Shown: positions 62,343 through 64,000 of the stretch, in pieces | Layout: every line of letters begins with the position of its first letter | How positions within the stretch are numbered: position 1 is the first letter of the stretch | Assembly: GCF_001295925.1 (NCBI RefSeq) | Contig: NZ_LJHQ01000022.1 | Coordinates: forward strand, 91,751 to 155,750 | Direction: 5' to 3' | From: Allobosea sp. AAP35 | Lineage (GTDB): Bacteria; Pseudomonadota; Alphaproteobacteria; Rhizobiales; Beijerinckiaceae | Length of the DNA: 64,000 nucleotides | The notes under the pieces: model-generated | What the model was told of the DNA's origin: nothing | The model's database searches: none | Seen by the model: the letters and a program-made list of their open reading frames with translations, nothing else | Position numbers and translations under genes: made by a program

Positions 62343-64000
62343 ATGTCGACCAGGATGGTACCGGTGCAGATTTTTCCCGCCTCGATCAAGAATTACCTCG
62401 TTGCCATCATGGTATGCCTTTGCGTTCCGGGCGTCGGCGCACTGGGCTATATGGCCAGCCAGTCCATCGCGGATGTGCGCACGAATATCCGCCTGGCCGA
62501 TCTCGTGGAGGCCGATCGCGCCTTGCTGATTGCTGGCAACAGCATCCGCGCCAACCGCGGCCAAGCGCAGACTGCGATCCAGGCCGCCGACAATCCCGCG
62601 CCGATCATCGAGAAGGTCGAGCTGGCGAACAGGAAGGATCTCGACGAGGCCGTGGCTCGTCTCGGCGCGACATCGCTGACGGACCGGGAGGCCCTGATTG
62701 CTGCCGTGGTGAGCCAGCAGAAGGCGACCGACGCCAAATTCGCCGATCTGCGCGCCGAGGCGGCCAAACCCAAGGCGGAACGCAGCCTGGCTGCGACCAT
62801 GCCGTGGTATAATGGCGTGGGCGATATCGAAGGCGCGCTCGTCAAGGCGGCGGATGCGACCTCGCTTGCCGTCCGGATGGCCGATCCGATCCTGGCCGAT
62901 CTGCAGAGCTTCAAATCGACCGGCTGGCGCGTCCGCTCCAGCTACGGTGTCCAATGTTCGGTTCTTCGCCCCCAAATCGCTTCGGGTAAGGCATTGGAGC
63001 CGGCCCAGATCCGCAGGATCGGCGAACTGCGCGGCGTCGCCGATTCCGGCATGAGCCAGTTGCTTCAGATGGCGCAGCGCCCCGGCGTCAGCGCGGAGCT
63101 GGTCAGCAAGATCGGCGTCATGAACAGCGAGATGCAGGCAGCCAACCGCACGATGGACGCGCTTGGAGCCAAGCTCGGCCAGAATGCCGGTCCCCTGATG
63201 CCGGCCGAAGACTGGACCAGACTCTGCAATGGCCCGTTCACGGCGATGGTTTCGGCGATCACACAGTCGCTCGACGACATGGCCAGCACGACCAAGGCCA
63301 AGTTGAACCGGGATTGGATGCAACTGGCGGTCATCGGCGGGCTGCTGGCCGCGCTCATGGCGATCTCCATCATGAGCTGGCGCGGCGTTCAGCGCCGGAT
63401 CGCCAAGCCGGTGGTCGCGCTGAAATCGGCTCTCGACGTGATGCAGGCCGGCGATTTCTCCCAGCCGATCCCGGCACCGTCCTCGCCCGACGAAATCGGC
63501 GCGCTGAGCGGTGCGCTTGAAACCTATCGCGAGAACGCCTTGTCTGTTGAAGCGAGCCGGCGCGATCGTGAACTCGCCATGCTCGCAGACAGCGAGCAGG
63601 CCGCCCACGTCCAGAAGCTTTTGGGCGAGGTGTCGCTGATCGTCAGCGCCGCGCAGAACGGCGACTTTTCCGGCCGAGCCGCCGTCGGCGATGTCGGCGG
63701 GGCGTTGGGCAATCTCGTCGCCGGCATCAACGAGATCAATGCGGTGGTCGATGGCGCGACCACTGAGTTCGCGATGACGCTGCAGGCGGTCGCGGCCGGC
63801 GACCTGACCCAGCGTGTCGACACCGCCTATCGCGGCCGCTTCGCCGAACTCCAGGGCGCGATCAACGACACGGTCGAGCGTCTCTCCTCGACGGTGCGCA
63901 CCATCCAGGTGACCTCGGCCGATGTCGGGCTTGCCGCCCGCGAGATCAATATGGGCGCCGACGATCTGTCGAAGCGCACCGAGGAGCAGGCGTCGAGCCT
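62343..64000 (+). CDS. Methyl-accepting chemotaxis protein (3' end cut by window edge)
   Basis: Chemoreceptor, 552 codons visible, cut by the right edge before the signalling tip. The N-terminus MSTRMVPVQIFPASIKNYLV leads into a TM helix (VAIMVCLCVPGVGALGYM). The periplasmic part of about 300 residues is helical (4-helix-bundle-like). A second TM is at LAVIGGLLAALMAISIMSW. HAMP domains follow (GDFSQPIPAPSSPDEIGALS and GDLTQRVDTAYRGRFAELQ), then the start of the methyl-accepting coiled coil (REINMGADDLSKRTEEQASS). Ligand unknown. No che genes are in the window. Confidence 0.92.
   Translation, partial: MSTRMVPVQIFPASIKNYLVAIMVCLCVPGVGALGYMASQSIADVRTNIRLADLVEADRALLIAGNSIRANRGQAQTAIQAADNPAPIIEKVELANRKDLDEAVARLGATSLTDREALIAAVVSQQKATDAKFADLRAEAAKPKAERSLAATMPWYNGVGDIEGALVKAADATSLAVRMADPILADLQSFKSTGWRVRSSYGVQCSVLRPQIASGKALEPAQIRRIGELRGVADSGMSQLLQMAQRPGVSAELVSKIGVMNSEMQAANRTMDALGAKLGQNAGPLMPAEDWTRLCNGPFTAMVSAITQSLDDMASTTKAKLNRDWMQLAVIGGLLAALMAISIMSWRGVQRRIAKPVVALKSALDVMQAGDFSQPIPAPSSPDEIGALSGALETYRENALSVEASRRDRELAMLADSEQAAHVQKLLGEVSLIVSAAQNGDFSGRAAVGDVGGALGNLVAGINEINAVVDGATTEFAMTLQAVAAGDLTQRVDTAYRGRFAELQGAINDTVERLSSTVRTIQVTSADVGLAAREINMGADDLSKRTEEQASS

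Overview
The window is high-GC chromosomal DNA of an alphaproteobacterium of the order Hyphomicrobiales (Rhizobiales). The best guess is a Bosea/Boseaceae- or Beijerinckiaceae-like genome. The evidence is the gene content (PhyR-NepR-EcfG, ActS/ActR, MmcB, the FYDLN-acid protein, class II EPSP synthase, AccD without a zinc ribbon), the order rpmH-rnpA-yidC-engB-argB, the block ffs...dnaX-ybaB-recR, and two families of palindromic intergenic repeats. The species cannot be fixed from the sequence alone.

Layout. 1-3.6 kb: an aminotransferase cut by the left edge, a probable cobalamin riboswitch, cobQ and a TetR regulator. 3.6-7.5 kb: a surface-polysaccharide block (CapD/WbpM-like dehydratase, NDP-sugar epimerase, WecA-like transferase). 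7.5-13 kb: mmcB, the ActR/ActS redox two-component pair, PHB depolymerase and an ion antiporter. 13-19.5 kb: class II glutamine amidotransferase, a dehydrogenase remnant, a BrkB/YihY protein, tRNA-Ala, the FYDLN protein, aroA-cmk and a DUF1194 protein. 19.5-25.7 kb: hrpB, trpA-accD-folC and an orphan Phd antitoxin. 25.7-31.4 kb: aldo/keto reductase, hisB-DUF2628-hisH-hisA, metZ and a HAD nucleotidase. 31.4-34.5 kb: a TRAP transporter. 34.5-42.3 kb: argB, a BrnTA module with a frameshifted toxin, DUF423, an esterase, engB, an acetyltransferase, yidC, rnpA and rpmH. 42.4-46.8 kb: SRP RNA, two tandem exported paralogues (the first damaged), dnaX, ybaB and recR. 62.3-64 kb: a chemotaxis receptor cut by the right edge.

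The most striking part is 47.6-59.4 kb, which behaves as a general-stress-response island. It contains phyR, nepR-ecfG and a histidine-kinase-like protein whose ATP-binding motifs are missing. I find seven perfect GGAAC-N16-CGTT boxes (the EcfG promoter consensus) plus one near match. Each lies upstream of, and points at, one of these: nepR-ecfG, a single-domain response regulator, a DUF992 protein, a 74-aa protein, a 54-aa protein followed by an extensin-family protein, a 92-aa membrane protein, an SbmA/BacA-like ABC transporter, and (near match) a second BrkB/YihY protein. Two of the boxes are back to back in a palindrome. The promoters support three small genes that would otherwise be doubtful.

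How it fits together: NepR should sequester the sigma factor EcfG until phosphorylated PhyR captures NepR, after which EcfG transcribes the surrounding genes. Those genes encode mostly envelope, membrane and regulatory proteins. The rest of the window is mainly housekeeping metabolism with small accessory insertions. All promoter, riboswitch and synteny statements come from reading the sequence by eye and from general knowledge of the families; no searches were run.
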